Notes: a model not told the origin generated them from the sequence alone. Positions 8,530 through 17,232 are shown, counted from the first letter of the stretch. The stretch is 64,000 bases of DNA from an uncultured Reyranella sp. (GCF_945957355.1 NZ_CAMFKM010000015.1:89347-153346); one strand, 5' to 3'. A program made the numbers and translations.

Positions 8530-9525
8530 ATGAACGAATGGCGTCCCGACAGGCTTGCGCGGCGCCTGCCGCATCTTCAGGCGCGTGCCCGTATCCAGGC
8601 CGCCATGCGGCAGTGGTTCGCGTCCGAGGGCTTCGTCGAGGTCGAGACACCGATCCTGCAGGCAGCGCCTGGCGCCGAGGTTCATCTCACGGGCTTCGCG
8701 ACGGCGTGGGAACTGCCCGACGGCGAAGAGCGCGAACGCTGGCTGCACAGTTCACCCGAGTTCGCGATGAAGAAGCTGCTGGCCGGCGGGATGCCGAAGA
8801 TCTTCCAGTTCGCACGTGTCTTCCGCAACGCCGAGGGCTCGGCACTGCATCATCCCGAGTTCACGATGCTGGAATGGTATCGCGCCGGCACCGGCTACCA
8901 GACGATCATGGCCGACTGCAGGGCACTGCTCGCGTCGACCGGTGTCGACGAGCTGCGCTGGGCCGGCCACGTCTGCGACCCCAAGGCCGAACCGGAGCGG
9001 CTCACCGTGGCGGAGGCCTTCGTGCGCCATGCCGGCGTCGATCTGTTCCCCACCTTCGGCAATGCCGAAGCGCTTTCCTCCACGTCGGGCATTGCCATGC
9101 ATGCCGGCGACAGCTGGGAGGACGTGTTCTTCCGCATCATGTTCGAGAAGATCGAACCGCGACTCGGCATGGGCCGGCCGACCATCCTCTGCGAATATCC
9201 GATCTCAATGGCGGCACTCGCCCGCGCCAAACCCGGTGATCCCAGGGTCGCGGAGCGCTTCGAGCTCTATGTCTGCGGCGTCGAGCTGGCCAACGCCTTC
9301 GGCGAGCTGACCGATCCGGACATCCAGCGCGAGCGCCTGGCGGCGGACATGGACCTGAAGGACGAGCTGTACGGCGTCCGCTGGCCGGTCGACGACGATT
9401 TCCTGGCGGCACTCGACCATGGCCTGCCGGATTGCTCCGGCATTGCGCTGGGGTTCGACCGGTTGGTGATGCTGGCGAGCGGCGCCTCGCACATCGAGGA
9501 GGTGCTATGGCTCCCCGTCCGATGA
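8530..9525 (+). CDS. epmA: EF-P lysine aminoacylase EpmA (GenX/PoxA)
   Basis: 331 residues, the length of EpmA rather than full lysyl-tRNA synthetase. It is the class II catalytic core alone, with no N-terminal anticodon-binding OB domain. Motif 2 is FQFARVFRNAEGSALHHPEF and motif 3 is GIALGFDRLVMLASG. It transfers (R)-beta-lysine to the conserved Lys of EF-P, so it fits with efp nearby. The start ATG at 8530 precedes the family opening WRPDRLARR. The end overlaps the convergent thiE by 21 bp. The partner aminomutase EpmB is not in this window. Confidence 0.95.
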   Translation: MNEWRPDRLARRLPHLQARARIQAAMRQWFASEGFVEVETPILQAAPGAEVHLTGFATAWELPDGEERERWLHSSPEFAMKKLLAGGMPKIFQFARVFRNAEGSALHHPEFTMLEWYRAGTGYQTIMADCRALLASTGVDELRWAGHVCDPKAEPERLTVAEAFVRHAGVDLFPTFGNAEALSSTSGIAMHAGDSWEDVFFRIMFEKIEPRLGMGRPTILCEYPISMAALARAKPGDPRVAERFELYVCGVELANAFGELTDPDIQRERLAADMDLKDELYGVRWPVDDDFLAALDHGLPDCSGIALGFDRLVMLASGASHIEEVLWLPVR

Positions 9526-10149
9526 TCCATGCGCGGCGAAGAGTTCGTTGAAGGCGCGGACTGCCGCTTCGGGACCGTCCTTGTAGTCCCACACGCCGCC
9601 GGCCACGGCCAGGAAATCGGCGCCCGCCTCGATCAGGGGCCTGCAGTTCTCGACGGTGATGCCGCCGATCGCCACGCACGGAACTTCCATCAGGCTGCTC
9701 CACCATTCGACGATCTCGATGTCGGCGGGTGTCGTTACCGGCTTGGTGGCGGAGGAGAAGAACGCACCGAAGGCGACGTAGTCTGCACCGGCCTCGGCCG
9801 CTTCCATCGCGAGGTGGCGCGAGGCCTTGCAGGTGACGCCGATCTGGCGGTTGGGCCCGACGATCCGCCGCGCCTCTGCATAGGGCATGTCGTCCTGGCC
9901 GATATGGACGCCGTCGCAGTCGAACTTCACGGCGAGGTCGGGGCGGTCATTCATGATTAGCGCCACGCCGCGCTGCTGGCAGATCGGCCGCAGCGTGTCG
10001 GCGGCGACGGCGATCGCCTCCTCGGGCATGTCCTTCAGCCGCAGCTGGAAGGCCGCGACGTCGCCGCCGTCGAGGGCGGCGCGCAGTTCGTCGGCAAAGA
10101 TCGAGGGATGCTCGATACGGGGCGGGGAGATGAGATAAAGTCGGGTCAC
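9505..10149 (-). CDS. thiE: Thiamine phosphate synthase
   Basis: 214 residues, the usual ThiE size, with a TIM-barrel layout. Motifs: FQLRLKD (pyrophosphate/Mg region), LIMNDRPDLAVKFDCDGVHIGQDD, then VAFGAFFSSATK and VAIGGITVEN. It condenses HMP-pyrophosphate with the thiazole phosphate to give thiamine monophosphate. The classic NDR and GVHxGQxD signatures are intact. No other thiamine gene adjoins it. It overlaps the 3' end of epmA in convergent orientation. Confidence 0.93.
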   Translation of the reverse strand: MTRLYLISPPRIEHPSIFADELRAALDGGDVAAFQLRLKDMPEEAIAVAADTLRPICQQRGVALIMNDRPDLAVKFDCDGVHIGQDDMPYAEARRIVGPNRQIGVTCKASRHLAMEAAEAGADYVAFGAFFSSATKPVTTPADIEIVEWWSSLMEVPCVAIGGITVENCRPLIEAGADFLAVAGGVWDYKDGPEAAVRAFNELFAAHGSSDGEP

Positions 10150-10277
10150 GGCCAGCCTGATTTTACTCGTGGTTTATGCGGAACTCGGCGCCCCGTCGAG
10201 GGCGGGTCGCTAAAATGCCGCCATTGTCTTCGTGGGGCGGCCGGGGCTAACTGGTGGAAGCTTTCTCGCCAGGATTC

Positions 10278-11330
10278 ATGAGCAAAGTCAGAAAAACCGT
10301 CGCCCTTGTACTGGCGTCGACCGTCGTCAGCCTCCTGGCGGGCATAGCCATCGCCAGCTACCTGACTGTTCCGCGCATTCCGCTGCTGTCGGAAGGGGAC
10401 CTTCTGCTGGTCTTCGACCCGGAGATCGGCGCGCGGGCCAATCCCAGCTCCCATGCTCGGCGTATCTATCCGGCAGTTCGCGACCGGAAGACCTTCGCCT
10501 TCGACATCTATACCGACGATCGTGGCGCGCGGGTGGACGGGCCGGGGCAGCGCAGCCCCGAGCAGGTCGACATCATGGTGGTCGGCGACTCGTTCACCTG
10601 GGGCTACGCGCTGGCCAACGAGGATACCTGGGCACGCCACTTGTCGCGCGAACTCGACGCCAGCGTTTCCAACTTCGCCATGGCGGCCTACGGCACCACG
10701 CAGTCGCTGCAGGTCCTGCAGCGCAACAGCGATCTCGCCCCGAAGCTCGTCGTGTACGGGATTATCGCGCACCACTTCGAGCGGAACGTCATGCCGTGCC
10801 TGCCGTCCTACTACCCGTTCTGCTTCAATGCCTCGCACGTCACCTGGAACGAGGCGGGCGAGCCGCGGATCGGACGGCCGGAGAGCAATGGCGTGCGCCG
10901 CTTCCAGCAGCATCTGGCCGGTGATTTCACCGATCCGTTCAGCTGGCTGGACCATGGCATCGACGTTATTCGCGGCCGGATCGAATATGGCCGGGCTACC
11001 TACAGCACGCCGAGCGACGAGAAGAAGGAGGAGGCGCTGGCCTTCCTGCTGCGCGAGATGGAACGGTCGGCGTCCGCGATCGGGGCCAAGCTGCTCGTCG
11101 TTTACCTGCCGACGAACTACTACTCGGCGCCCCAGGGCCTGCAACGCGTCATCGGCGACATCCGGCTTCTCGACCTCACCGAGGCCTTCCAGCGCGAGCG
11201 CGACAGGGGCACGAACCTCTACATCGTGGGCGACGGGCACCCGAACCAGGCCGCCCACGAGCTGATATCGCGGGAGGTCGCGAAGTACGTCCGTGAGAAC
11301 GGCCTGCTCGAGGTCACGGCCTCGCGCTGA
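10278..11330 (+). CDS. Membrane-anchored SGNH/GDSL hydrolase family protein
   Basis: 350 residues from the ATG at 10278; a GTG at 10254 is also possible. An N-terminal hydrophobic segment (about 8-28) suggests a membrane anchor or signal. The nucleophile block IMVVGDSFTWGYAL is the GDSx motif, followed later by block V, YIVGDGHPNQAAHE, with the Asp-x-x-His pair. Such proteins are esterases or acyl-transfer partners acting on periplasmic glycans or lipids. The substrate is unknown. It is monocistronic and overlaps the convergent SnoaL-like gene by 17 bp. Confidence 0.8.
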   Translation: MSKVRKTVALVLASTVVSLLAGIAIASYLTVPRIPLLSEGDLLLVFDPEIGARANPSSHARRIYPAVRDRKTFAFDIYTDDRGARVDGPGQRSPEQVDIMVVGDSFTWGYALANEDTWARHLSRELDASVSNFAMAAYGTTQSLQVLQRNSDLAPKLVVYGIIAHHFERNVMPCLPSYYPFCFNASHVTWNEAGEPRIGRPESNGVRRFQQHLAGDFTDPFSWLDHGIDVIRGRIEYGRATYSTPSDEKKEEALAFLLREMERSASAIGAKLLVVYLPTNYYSAPQGLQRVIGDIRLLDLTEAFQRERDRGTNLYIVGDGHPNQAAHELISREVAKYVRENGLLEVTASR

Positions 11331-11814
11331 CGGCCCGGTCGAAGCTCAGCGGCTCCGCTGCTGAGGGAGCAAGCCGGGTGCGCAGGCCGTGGATGTCGCC
11401 GAGCACCCACAGGTCGCGCACGAGCGGACCGTCGAATGTGAAGATGGGGGCGCCGTACCACCAGACCCGCGCGTTCGTTGGAGGTTCGCCGAAGAGTGTC
11501 CGGCGGTGGATGCCGTGGAAGCGCAGCTTGCCCGAGACGCGATTTCCCTCTTCGATCAACTCGAGGATGTCGGAGGTGTATTCCTCGAGCGTGTTCGTCA
11601 GCCAGCCCACGTAGTTGCCGAATTGCTGATGGCCGACCAGAACGGGACCGAGCGAGCCGCGGAAGGTGAAGTCGGGGTGGAAGATCCGGGGAACGAGCGT
11701 GAGGTCAGCCTTGTCCCACAGGTCCTTGTAGAACGCCCGCACGACGTTCTTCTGCGCGCTCAAGCGTGCGGGCGTCAGGTCGATCTCGACTTCCTTGGGC
11801 AACTCGGTATGCAT
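11314..11814 (-). CDS. SnoaL-like ester cyclase family protein
   Basis: 166 residues from the ATG at 11814 (MHTELPKEVEI). It shows the NTF2-like fold pattern: FYKDLWDKADLTLVPRIFHP at the start, the turn FRGSLGPVLVGHQQFGNYV, and a C-terminal strand WVLGDIHGLRTRL. Related proteins are annotated as ester cyclases or SnoaL-like polyketide cyclases, but most genomic members have no known substrate. It converges with the SGNH hydrolase gene. Confidence 0.75.
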   Translation of the reverse strand: MHTELPKEVEIDLTPARLSAQKNVVRAFYKDLWDKADLTLVPRIFHPDFTFRGSLGPVLVGHQQFGNYVGWLTNTLEEYTSDILELIEEGNRVSGKLRFHGIHRRTLFGEPPTNARVWWYGAPIFTFDGPLVRDLWVLGDIHGLRTRLAPSAAEPLSFDRAVSARP

Positions 11815-11893
11815 CCGCCAACTCCTGCAACCTCGATTGAGCCAAGCAAAGAAATTGCCGCCCTGCAAGCGACCGGGGCGGGCCCGCGTGAGA

Positions 11894-12280
11894 TCAGCAG
11901 GTATTCGGGCCGGCCGGGGTCATCGCGCGATTGAGTTGCAAAACCAGGTCATCGATGCCGAATGGTTTCTGCACGACTGGAACGTGCCTGTAGTTGGCGG
12001 GGATGGGCACACTGTCGCCGTAGCCGGTCGCGAACGCGAACGGCACCTGGCGCTCCGTCAAGACCTGGGCGACATCGACGCCCGTGCCGTCGCCGAGGAC
12101 GAAATCGAGGACGGCGACCTCCGGCGCGAAGCTTGCTAGGATTCGAAGCGCTTCGCTCACCGACGAGGCAAGGCGTACGTCGAGGGCGCCCGCCTTGCGC
12201 AGGGCTTGTTCGGCATCCAGGGCGATCAGGAACTGATCTTCGAGGACCAGGACGGATTTTGCGTCGAGTGACGCGCTCAC
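11894..12280 (-). CDS. Single-domain response regulator (orphan receiver)
   Basis: 128 residues starting at a GTG (12280) with a purine-rich SD about 10 nt upstream. It is a CheY-like receiver alone: acidic pocket VLVLEDQF, phospho-acceptor Asp59 in VAVLDFVLGDG, Thr in FAFATGYG and Lys in VVQKPFG. There is no output domain and no adjacent kinase. It is divergent from the Crp/Fnr gene with about 110 bp between the starts, so the two may share control. Confidence 0.88.
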   Translation of the reverse strand: MSASLDAKSVLVLEDQFLIALDAEQALRKAGALDVRLASSVSEALRILASFAPEVAVLDFVLGDGTGVDVAQVLTERQVPFAFATGYGDSVPIPANYRHVPVVQKPFGIDDLVLQLNRAMTPAGPNTC

Positions 12281-12390
12281 TTCGGTATGATCCTCTCCTC
12301 TCGCAATTGGGGGCGTTGGGTAACATGGCTGACACAAGGCGTCGGTCCACAAGTCGACACTCCGCGTGACCTCGTCCGGAGATGAGACCA

Positions 12391-13125
12391 ATGACGGTAC
12401 CCGCCGCCGAAGACTTTCTTGGCAACGCCCTTCTGGCGGTCCTGAGGGATGAGGACCGCCGGCGACTGGCGCCTCATATGGTGATCGCGGATCTCGAGGC
12501 AAAGGACGTTCTTCAGAAGGCCGGAGAGGATGTGGTCCAGACCTGGTTCCCGTGCGGCGCCGCGATGGCGAGCTTCAGCGTCTGGGTCGAGGAAAGCGGC
12601 TCGAACGTGGAGGTCGCGCTGGTCGGTCGCGAAGGTGCCATCGGCGGGATCGTCTCCAACGGAAGGCTGCCGGCCTTCGCCACGTCGCAGGTGCGGGCCG
12701 CCGGGCGCTTTCTTCGCATCAAGACATCCGCATTGGAGGCGGCGAAGCTTGAGTCGATCGCGCTCCGGCACTGGTTCTCCCGCTACTCCGATTGCATGCT
12801 GGCCCAGGTGTTCCAGACCGCGGCGTGCAATGCGTCGCACACGATCAGCCAGCGGACGGCGAAATGGCTTCTGGCGGCGATGACGCGCACGGGCGGCTCG
12901 GAATTCCAGATGACGCAGGAGCAGCTGGCGGAGATGCTCGGCGTCGGACGCACGTTCGTCACGCGCGTCGTGCGCCAGTTTCGCGAGCAGGGGGTCATCG
13001 AGACACGCCGCGGCGTCTTCACCGTCAACGACGTCACCGCGCTCCGGAAGAAGTCCTGCAGCTGCACGACCGCGATCGAGGACCATTTCGACACAGTGCT
13101 GCACGGGATCTATCCGGTCGAATAG
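12391..13125 (+). CDS. Crp/Fnr family transcriptional regulator
   Basis: 244 residues from the ATG at 12391, which has a GGAG-type SD; an ATG three codons upstream is possible. An N-terminal cyclic-nucleotide-binding-like barrel (about 10-130) contains EVALVGREGAIGGIV, but the phosphate-binding RxA pattern of true CRP is not clear. The C-terminal winged helix has MTQEQLAEMLGVGRTFVTRV as recognition region. The Cys-Ser-Cys near the end (KKSCSCTT) is not the FNR cluster arrangement. Ligand and targets are unknown. Confidence 0.85.
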   Translation: MTVPAAEDFLGNALLAVLRDEDRRRLAPHMVIADLEAKDVLQKAGEDVVQTWFPCGAAMASFSVWVEESGSNVEVALVGREGAIGGIVSNGRLPAFATSQVRAAGRFLRIKTSALEAAKLESIALRHWFSRYSDCMLAQVFQTAACNASHTISQRTAKWLLAAMTRTGGSEFQMTQEQLAEMLGVGRTFVTRVVRQFREQGVIETRRGVFTVNDVTALRKKSCSCTTAIEDHFDTVLHGIYPVE

Positions 13126-13160
13126 GCCGGGGGCGAGAGGCTCGCGTGCGAGGGCCGCGA

Positions 13161-14138
13161 TCAGTCGATCAGTTCGTCCGCCCGCGCCATGACGTTCAGC
13201 GGTATTCGAACCCCGATTTCAGTGGCCGTCCGGTTGTTGATGACGGTCTCGATGACCGTCGGCCATTCGACGGGGATGTCGCCGGCGGGAACGCCGGCGG
13301 CGATCTGTTCGATGAAGCGGGCGAGATGCGATATCAGGGCGGGAACATTCGGGCCGTAACTCACCAGGCCGCCGGCCTCACAGAACTCGCGTCGCGGAAA
13401 CACCGCCGGCACGCGCAATCGCCGGGCATGATCTGCGATGATGCGCCTATTGGCGATCGTCACGGAGTCGGTGAAGCACAGCATCGAGTCGCAGCCGCTT
13501 GCTGCGCCCTCGGCAAGTGCCGTTTCCAGCGTCGCTCGATCCCGGACGGGTCGCACCATGAGCTCCAGTCCGAGCTGCCCTGCAGCGCTCTGGGTGCGCG
13601 TGCGCTCCTCGGTTTCGCCTGGATGATCGGGGCTCTGGACCACGAGCGTGCGCTTTGCCCGTGGGGCAATCTCGCGGAGAAGCTGGATGCGCTTTCCAAC
13701 CAGCTCCCACATGAGCTGTGAGTTGCCTGTCGCATTGATCCCGGGCTTTGCCATGCTGCGCACATATCCGGCGGCCACGGGATCGCCGCTGAACGAAAAC
13801 ACGACAGGCACGGATCGTTGGGCGACGGGAACGACCCTGGTTGCGGCGCCATATGCCACGAGAACGTCGATCCCCTCCTGCAGGAGCTGATCGAGCAGGG
13901 CGGGAAGAAGCTGAGTGTCGAGGTTCGCGAAACGCGCCCGAACGATGTAGTCGCGACCCTCGTCCCAGCCCAGCTTTTGCAAACCAAGGCGCAATTGCTG
14001 CAAGTCCGGATCGGTTGGTCTCGTCGGAGACAGAAATCCAACGCGAACCGGACGCTGAAGACGCTGAGCGAGTGCGGGACCGGCGGCAAGCAGATAGCAA
14101 GCTGACGCTCCCACCATCTTTCGACGGCCGATGAGCAT
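13161..14138 (-). CDS. ABC transporter substrate-binding protein (ABC_sub_bind family)
   Basis: 325 residues from the ATG at 14138; a TTG at 14159 is an alternative. An Arg-Arg-Lys N-terminus and an Ala-rich core ending AAGPALAQ form a Tat- or Sec-like signal peptide. The mature part has the ABC_sub_bind (pfam04392-type) pattern: VGFLSPTRPTDPDLQQLRLG, GIDVLVAYGAATRV, and the end IPLNVMARADELID. Two relatives lie at 39464 and 44745 in this window. No permease or ATPase accompanies it, so it may serve as a ligand sensor or use a remote transporter. Confidence 0.8.
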   Translation of the reverse strand: MLIGRRKMVGASACYLLAAGPALAQRLQRPVRVGFLSPTRPTDPDLQQLRLGLQKLGWDEGRDYIVRARFANLDTQLLPALLDQLLQEGIDVLVAYGAATRVVPVAQRSVPVVFSFSGDPVAAGYVRSMAKPGINATGNSQLMWELVGKRIQLLREIAPRAKRTLVVQSPDHPGETEERTRTQSAAGQLGLELMVRPVRDRATLETALAEGAASGCDSMLCFTDSVTIANRRIIADHARRLRVPAVFPRREFCEAGGLVSYGPNVPALISHLARFIEQIAAGVPAGDIPVEWPTVIETVINNRTATEIGVRIPLNVMARADELID

Positions 14139-14266
14139 GCGCGGTTGGCTATGGATCAATTCGACTCTCGATTCGGGTATCGACCTCTGGCGCGAGTGTT
14201 ATCTTTCCCGCCACGGCGGGCAAGCCGGCAACACAATTCTGTGAATGCCCGGCGGGCCGAAAGAAA

Positions 14267-14298
14267 ACGCCAGGCAAGCCCGTCGGCCTGCCTGGCGT
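14267..14298 (-). terminator. Displaced terminator, probably originally of the aldolase gene
   Basis: An inverted repeat pairs ACGCCAGGCA (14267-14276) with TGCCTGGCGT (14289-14298) around a 12-nt loop. On the minus strand the stem is followed by TTTTCTTT, as in an intrinsic terminator. It lies 54 bp beyond the left attachment core, where the DNA downstream of the aldolase stop codon would have been before integration. A second GC-rich hairpin (GGCGGGC / GCCCGCC, 14318-14338) lies between. Confidence 0.6.
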
Positions 14299-14351
14299 TA
14301 CCCCAATCGGGATCCTCGGCGGGCTAGAGAGGCCCGCCTGTGGTGCGCGCC

Positions 14352-14366
14352 TTACATCTTGCCTTG
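14352..14366 (+). repeat. Left attachment core of the integrated element
   Basis: TTACATCTTGCCTTG is exactly repeated at 27354-27368. The flanking bases differ (C/T on the left, T/G on the right), so the identity is exactly 15 bp. Its complement reads Gln-Gly-Lys-Met-stop, the last five codons of the class I aldolase gene. The integrase gene begins 150 bp inside. This marks the left junction. Confidence 0.85.
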
Positions 14367-14474
14367 TGATGGAATGCCTGTCCGTGAGCATCCGCCACTG
14401 TCCAGAAAACGCCGGTTCCATTGAGTCATTTGTCCGCCGCTGACCGCAGCCATCCTTCCACAGCCACGAGGAAG

Positions 14475-14496
14475 GATTACCCAAGAGTTACCCAAG
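14475..14496 (+). promoter_or_regulatory. Candidate integrase arm-binding site, left
   Basis: GATTACCCAAGAG followed by TTACCCAAG gives two direct copies of TTACCCA 13 bp apart. Nearly the same arrangement occurs at 27300-27321 near the other end. Paired short direct repeats near both ends of an element are typical of tyrosine-integrase arm sites. The functional assignment is an inference. Confidence 0.5.
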
Positions 14497-14518
14497 TCCA
14501 GCGAGTAGAGTACGCGTG

Positions 14519-15634
14519 ATGGCGCTCACCGACACGAAGCTCCGCACGCTCAAGCCACCGGCAGGCAAGACCGAATGCCTGATTGCCGATGGCAATGGCC
14601 TGTACATCAGGGTCCGGGGTACTCGGGGCAAGTTTTCGCGCATCTGGCAGTTCCGGCGGAAGGAGGGGGGCCAGCTCTCCATCACGACGCTGGGCGCATA
14701 TCCGGACCTTCCCATCAAAGACGCCCGCCTCAAGGCTGCAGAACTGGCCACAAAGCAGACCGGCCGGAGCTGGACTGTGGGAGAGGTCGCCGACCAGTGG
14801 CTCAAAGAGCGCGTCGATCATACGCACCGCAAGTCCGATCAGGTCCGGGGTTACGTCGATCGCGCGATACTTCCGGCGCTGGCCGACAAGCGCCTGCGAG
14901 ATATCGAGCCTTCGGACATTGCCCGAGTGATTCGCGACTACCGGGACAGGGTGGCGAAGCTGCCGCGAGCTCGGACCGGCGGACGCCCGGCAGCTAGGGC
15001 CTTGCTCGCCGTATTTAAGGGGCTGTTCGGGTACGCCGTGGCGAACGGCCTAATCTCCAGTTCGCCCGCCGCCCAGCTTACCGCCGCTGTGGCCGGCCAG
15101 CCGCCGGCAGCGAGGGAACGCGTGCTATCCGACGACGAGATCCGCTTCGTTATGACAACGGATATCAAGGCCGGGCCTGTCCTGCGCTTCCTACTACTGA
15201 CAGGGCTGCGGCTGGGCGAGGCCTTCGCCGGACATCGGGAGGGCCAGTACTGGGTCGTGCCCGCCTCGGCGTCGAAGAACCGCCGCGAGCACCGGGTTTG
15301 GCTGTCTACCCTGGCGCTTGCCCAGCTTGAGGCCCATCCATGGGAAGCGCGGCGCGAGGCCGTCCAGCTCTGGCTGAAGAACAATGCCGGCGGCTGGACC
15401 GCCCACGACTTGCGGCGGACCTTCAGCACCCGGAACAACGGTCTGGGCGTCGCGCCCTACGTGGTTGAAAAGATGCTCAACCATACCTTCGACGGCACCA
15501 TGGCCGTCTACAATCACGCGAGCTACGACGCGGAGCGCCGGCAGGCGCTGGAAAACTGGTCGGACTGGCTGGCGAAGCTTACAGCGCCGTCGGCCGCGGT
15601 AGTCCCATTACGGACGGCCGCACGGCAGAGTTAA
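14519..15634 (+). CDS. Tyrosine recombinase / integrase of the element (P4-like)
   Basis: 371 residues. The N-terminus (LTDTKLRTLKPPAGKTECLI, then WQFRRKEGGQLSITTLGAYP) is the DUF4102 arm-binding domain of P4-type integrases. A SAM-like core-binding domain covers about 80-185. The catalytic domain (about 190-345) shows Arg in LLLTGLRLGEAF, His-x-x-Arg in WTAHDLRRTFST, and the nucleophile Tyr331 in MAVYNHASY. It is somewhat short for P4 integrases (about 400), with a compact catalytic domain, but all key residues are present. It lies just inside the left attachment core and should catalyse integration and, with an Xis, excision. A GTG three bases upstream is an alternative start. Confidence 0.92.
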   Translation: MALTDTKLRTLKPPAGKTECLIADGNGLYIRVRGTRGKFSRIWQFRRKEGGQLSITTLGAYPDLPIKDARLKAAELATKQTGRSWTVGEVADQWLKERVDHTHRKSDQVRGYVDRAILPALADKRLRDIEPSDIARVIRDYRDRVAKLPRARTGGRPAARALLAVFKGLFGYAVANGLISSSPAAQLTAAVAGQPPAARERVLSDDEIRFVMTTDIKAGPVLRFLLLTGLRLGEAFAGHREGQYWVVPASASKNRREHRVWLSTLALAQLEAHPWEARREAVQLWLKNNAGGWTAHDLRRTFSTRNNGLGVAPYVVEKMLNHTFDGTMAVYNHASYDAERRQALENWSDWLAKLTAPSAAVVPLRTAARQS

Positions 15635-15725
15635 CGACATCGACGCGGCTAGGGCGACGGCCCGAAAACCTCCTCCGCAGAGGCTGCCGCGTCGACCACC
15701 TTGCGGAGCCCTGCGGAGGGCATAG

Positions 15726-16178
15726 ATGGTCGATTATCTGGCGTGGGCCAAGGCGGACCCATTAACGGTTGAGCAGGCCGCTCGGCTCTGGGCCGAGGTA
15801 GATCCCTCAGATCCCCAATTCATGTGGACCCAGTCTCAAGCGGCGGAAATCGGGGCGCGTCTGCAGATGCTATGCGGCAGGATCGCGACGCGCGAGTTGC
15901 ACGCGGATCACCGCGGCAATGGCCTTGAGTCCATCGGCAGGTATGAGCGCAGCCTGATCTTCCGGTCAGAATTGACGGCTCTCGCGGAGAGACTCGGCGA
16001 GCGACCCCGGTTTCTCTTCGTCGCCTTGCCGAGCGGCTCGGCGGCGACGAACACCGAACGAGCCCCCAATACGCCCCCCCTTCTCCAGCAGGTTTGGACA
16101 AGGCTGCCATTTCTAGGTTGTTTGGCCCGGAGATATCGGCGTCGAGCTGCGGGCGCCGTTCATGCACCTGACGGCTGA
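15726..16178 (+). CDS. Hypothetical protein
   Basis: 150 residues with no recognised family. The first 100 residues look like a folded helical protein (PLTVEQAARLWAEVDPSD, later GRYERSLIFRSELTALAERL), which resembles small element-encoded proteins starting with a domain about a gene product's cellular role. The C-terminal 50 residues are Arg/Ala/Pro-rich and lower complexity, so the true end may have been altered by a frameshift. It lies 91 bp downstream of the integrase on the same strand. Confidence 0.5.
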   Translation: MVDYLAWAKADPLTVEQAARLWAEVDPSDPQFMWTQSQAAEIGARLQMLCGRIATRELHADHRGNGLESIGRYERSLIFRSELTALAERLGERPRFLFVALPSGSAATNTERAPNTPPLLQQVWTRLPFLGCLARRYRRRAAGAVHAPDG

Positions 16179-16232
16179 GTTGGCGGCCGGCGGTGTGCGC
16201 CCCTTGGGTCCACCGGCATAAGGGGGCCGAGA

Positions 16233-16568
16233 GTGAGCGACAATTCCATGCGCGAATACTTCCCCCTGGCGGCCCCGGTGGCGGACGCCCTCGGCCGGAT
16301 GGTGCCGAGCATGCGCCTTCCCGATGTCTCTGCGGTTGCAGCGGATGCGCTTGGTGCGCCGGTCGATGGCATGGCTTGGCTCCTTCGCAGGGCCGGCCTG
16401 CCGGTTCCGGGTGGCACACCCGGCATGGGGCGTACGTCGCTAGCGCCTGTAGGCTGGGCTCCCGATAGCAGCGTGCCATTCAGCGGCGAGTATTTCCGGG
16501 AGGTATTCGACAATTCTGCTGTCTCGCGAGACGCCCTTCGCCGGGCGGTCCCGAGGGGGCTTTTCTAG
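16233..16568 (+). CDS. Hypothetical protein
   Basis: 111 residues from a GTG at 16233; an ATG five codons on is also possible. Unrecognised. It is rich in Pro, Ala and Gly (RRAGLPVPGGTPGMG) with no signal peptide or membrane span, and ends in a basic segment RDALRRAVPRGLF. It lies in the element's group of small genes downstream of the integrase. No function is proposed. Confidence 0.45.
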   Translation: MSDNSMREYFPLAAPVADALGRMVPSMRLPDVSAVAADALGAPVDGMAWLLRRAGLPVPGGTPGMGRTSLAPVGWAPDSSVPFSGEYFREVFDNSAVSRDALRRAVPRGLF

Positions 16569-16640
16569 AAATCAGGCTGTACTGTTGGTGTCCGTGCAAC
16601 CTAGAGTGACTAGGTAAGAGCTAATGGAGAGGGCCCACCA

Positions 16641-16865
16641 ATGAGTAATCCTCGCGCCTTCTTCGTGGGCGGCTTTGCCATAGGTATGGCGTCTCCGGTA
16701 CTGGAGGTCTTCTCAAAATGGACCGAGACCGGACTCTTGCCAGTCGGCCTTGGGTGGATAGATATCGGCGTCCAAGGGCTATTCGCAGGCATGATCCTGG
16801 GCGCGATCGGCGCGCTCATCGGCCGCTGGGTGGAGAAGCGTGACGCACGTAGCGATAAGGGCTAA
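16641..16865 (+). CDS. Small membrane protein
   Basis: 74 residues with two hydrophobic segments (about 5-25 and 38-62) and a charged C-terminal tail RWVEKRDARSDKG. A GGAGAGGG SD lies 7 nt before the ATG. It overlaps the next gene by 26 bp, so the two are probably co-translated. Phage holins have this size and topology, but no endolysin gene is nearby and no sequence hallmark supports that reading. Confidence 0.5.
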   Translation: MSNPRAFFVGGFAIGMASPVLEVFSKWTETGLLPVGLGWIDIGVQGLFAGMILGAIGALIGRWVEKRDARSDKG

Positions 16866-17232
16866 GGGGGCAGCCAGCATCTTATGCGCAGGGGCCATCG
16901 TCGCGATGGCTTGTCCGGCGCTTGCGGCAGTTCCGAACATGATCTGCCACGCCCACCTTGAAACCCAGATCAGCCCCATCACGCTTGATGGTACAACGTC
17001 TACACCGCGCGAAGTGTACCGCTTCACGAATGGCGACCTATTCATCTCGCGGCCAGATCGGGCGGAGTATCGATACGGCAAAGTCGTTGAAGTCGAGCCT
17101 GGGCGGTTCACCTCCGGGCACAAGACTCTCATTCTCTCATTTCCGCCCCCAATTCCCGGCACCGAACGGCTGTTAATGGTGCACTCCGACGTGATCGATA
17201 TTCGCGTCACCGTGTTCGCCTGTTCTCGTTAA
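16840..17232 (+). CDS. Secreted hypothetical protein
   Basis: 130 residues from a GTG at 16840. A clear signal peptide (ASILCAGAIVAMACPALAA) would release a mature protein of about 100 residues with two Cys (ICHAHLE and the terminal VFACSR) that could form a disulfide. The body is beta-rich (EVYRFTNGDLFISRPDRAEY). Family not recognised. It overlaps the small membrane protein gene. Confidence 0.55.
   Translation: MTHVAIRAKGAASILCAGAIVAMACPALAAVPNMICHAHLETQISPITLDGTTSTPREVYRFTNGDLFISRPDRAEYRYGKVVEVEPGRFTSGHKTLILSFPPPIPGTERLLMVHSDVIDIRVTVFACSR

Larger units (their letters stand above)
14139..14518. other. Intergenic region carrying chromosome/element junction (left end)
   Basis: No gene is seen in this stretch of about 380 bp. 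From left to right it holds hairpins at 14267-14298 and 14318-14338 (chromosomal side), the 15-bp attachment core at 14352-14366, about 110 bp of element DNA without recognisable features, and the paired TTACCCA motifs at 14475-14496 just before the integrase start. Confidence 0.8.

Noticed and set aside
7998..8531. N-terminal extension fused to EF-P
   Set aside because: The EF-P frame is open upstream to 8531, but the family N-terminus begins at 7997 and the extension overlaps the MmcQ gene in another frame, so it is a chance extension.
14352..14366. Integration at a tRNA gene
   Set aside because: No tRNA cloverleaf was found at either end. The repeat is the end of a protein gene.
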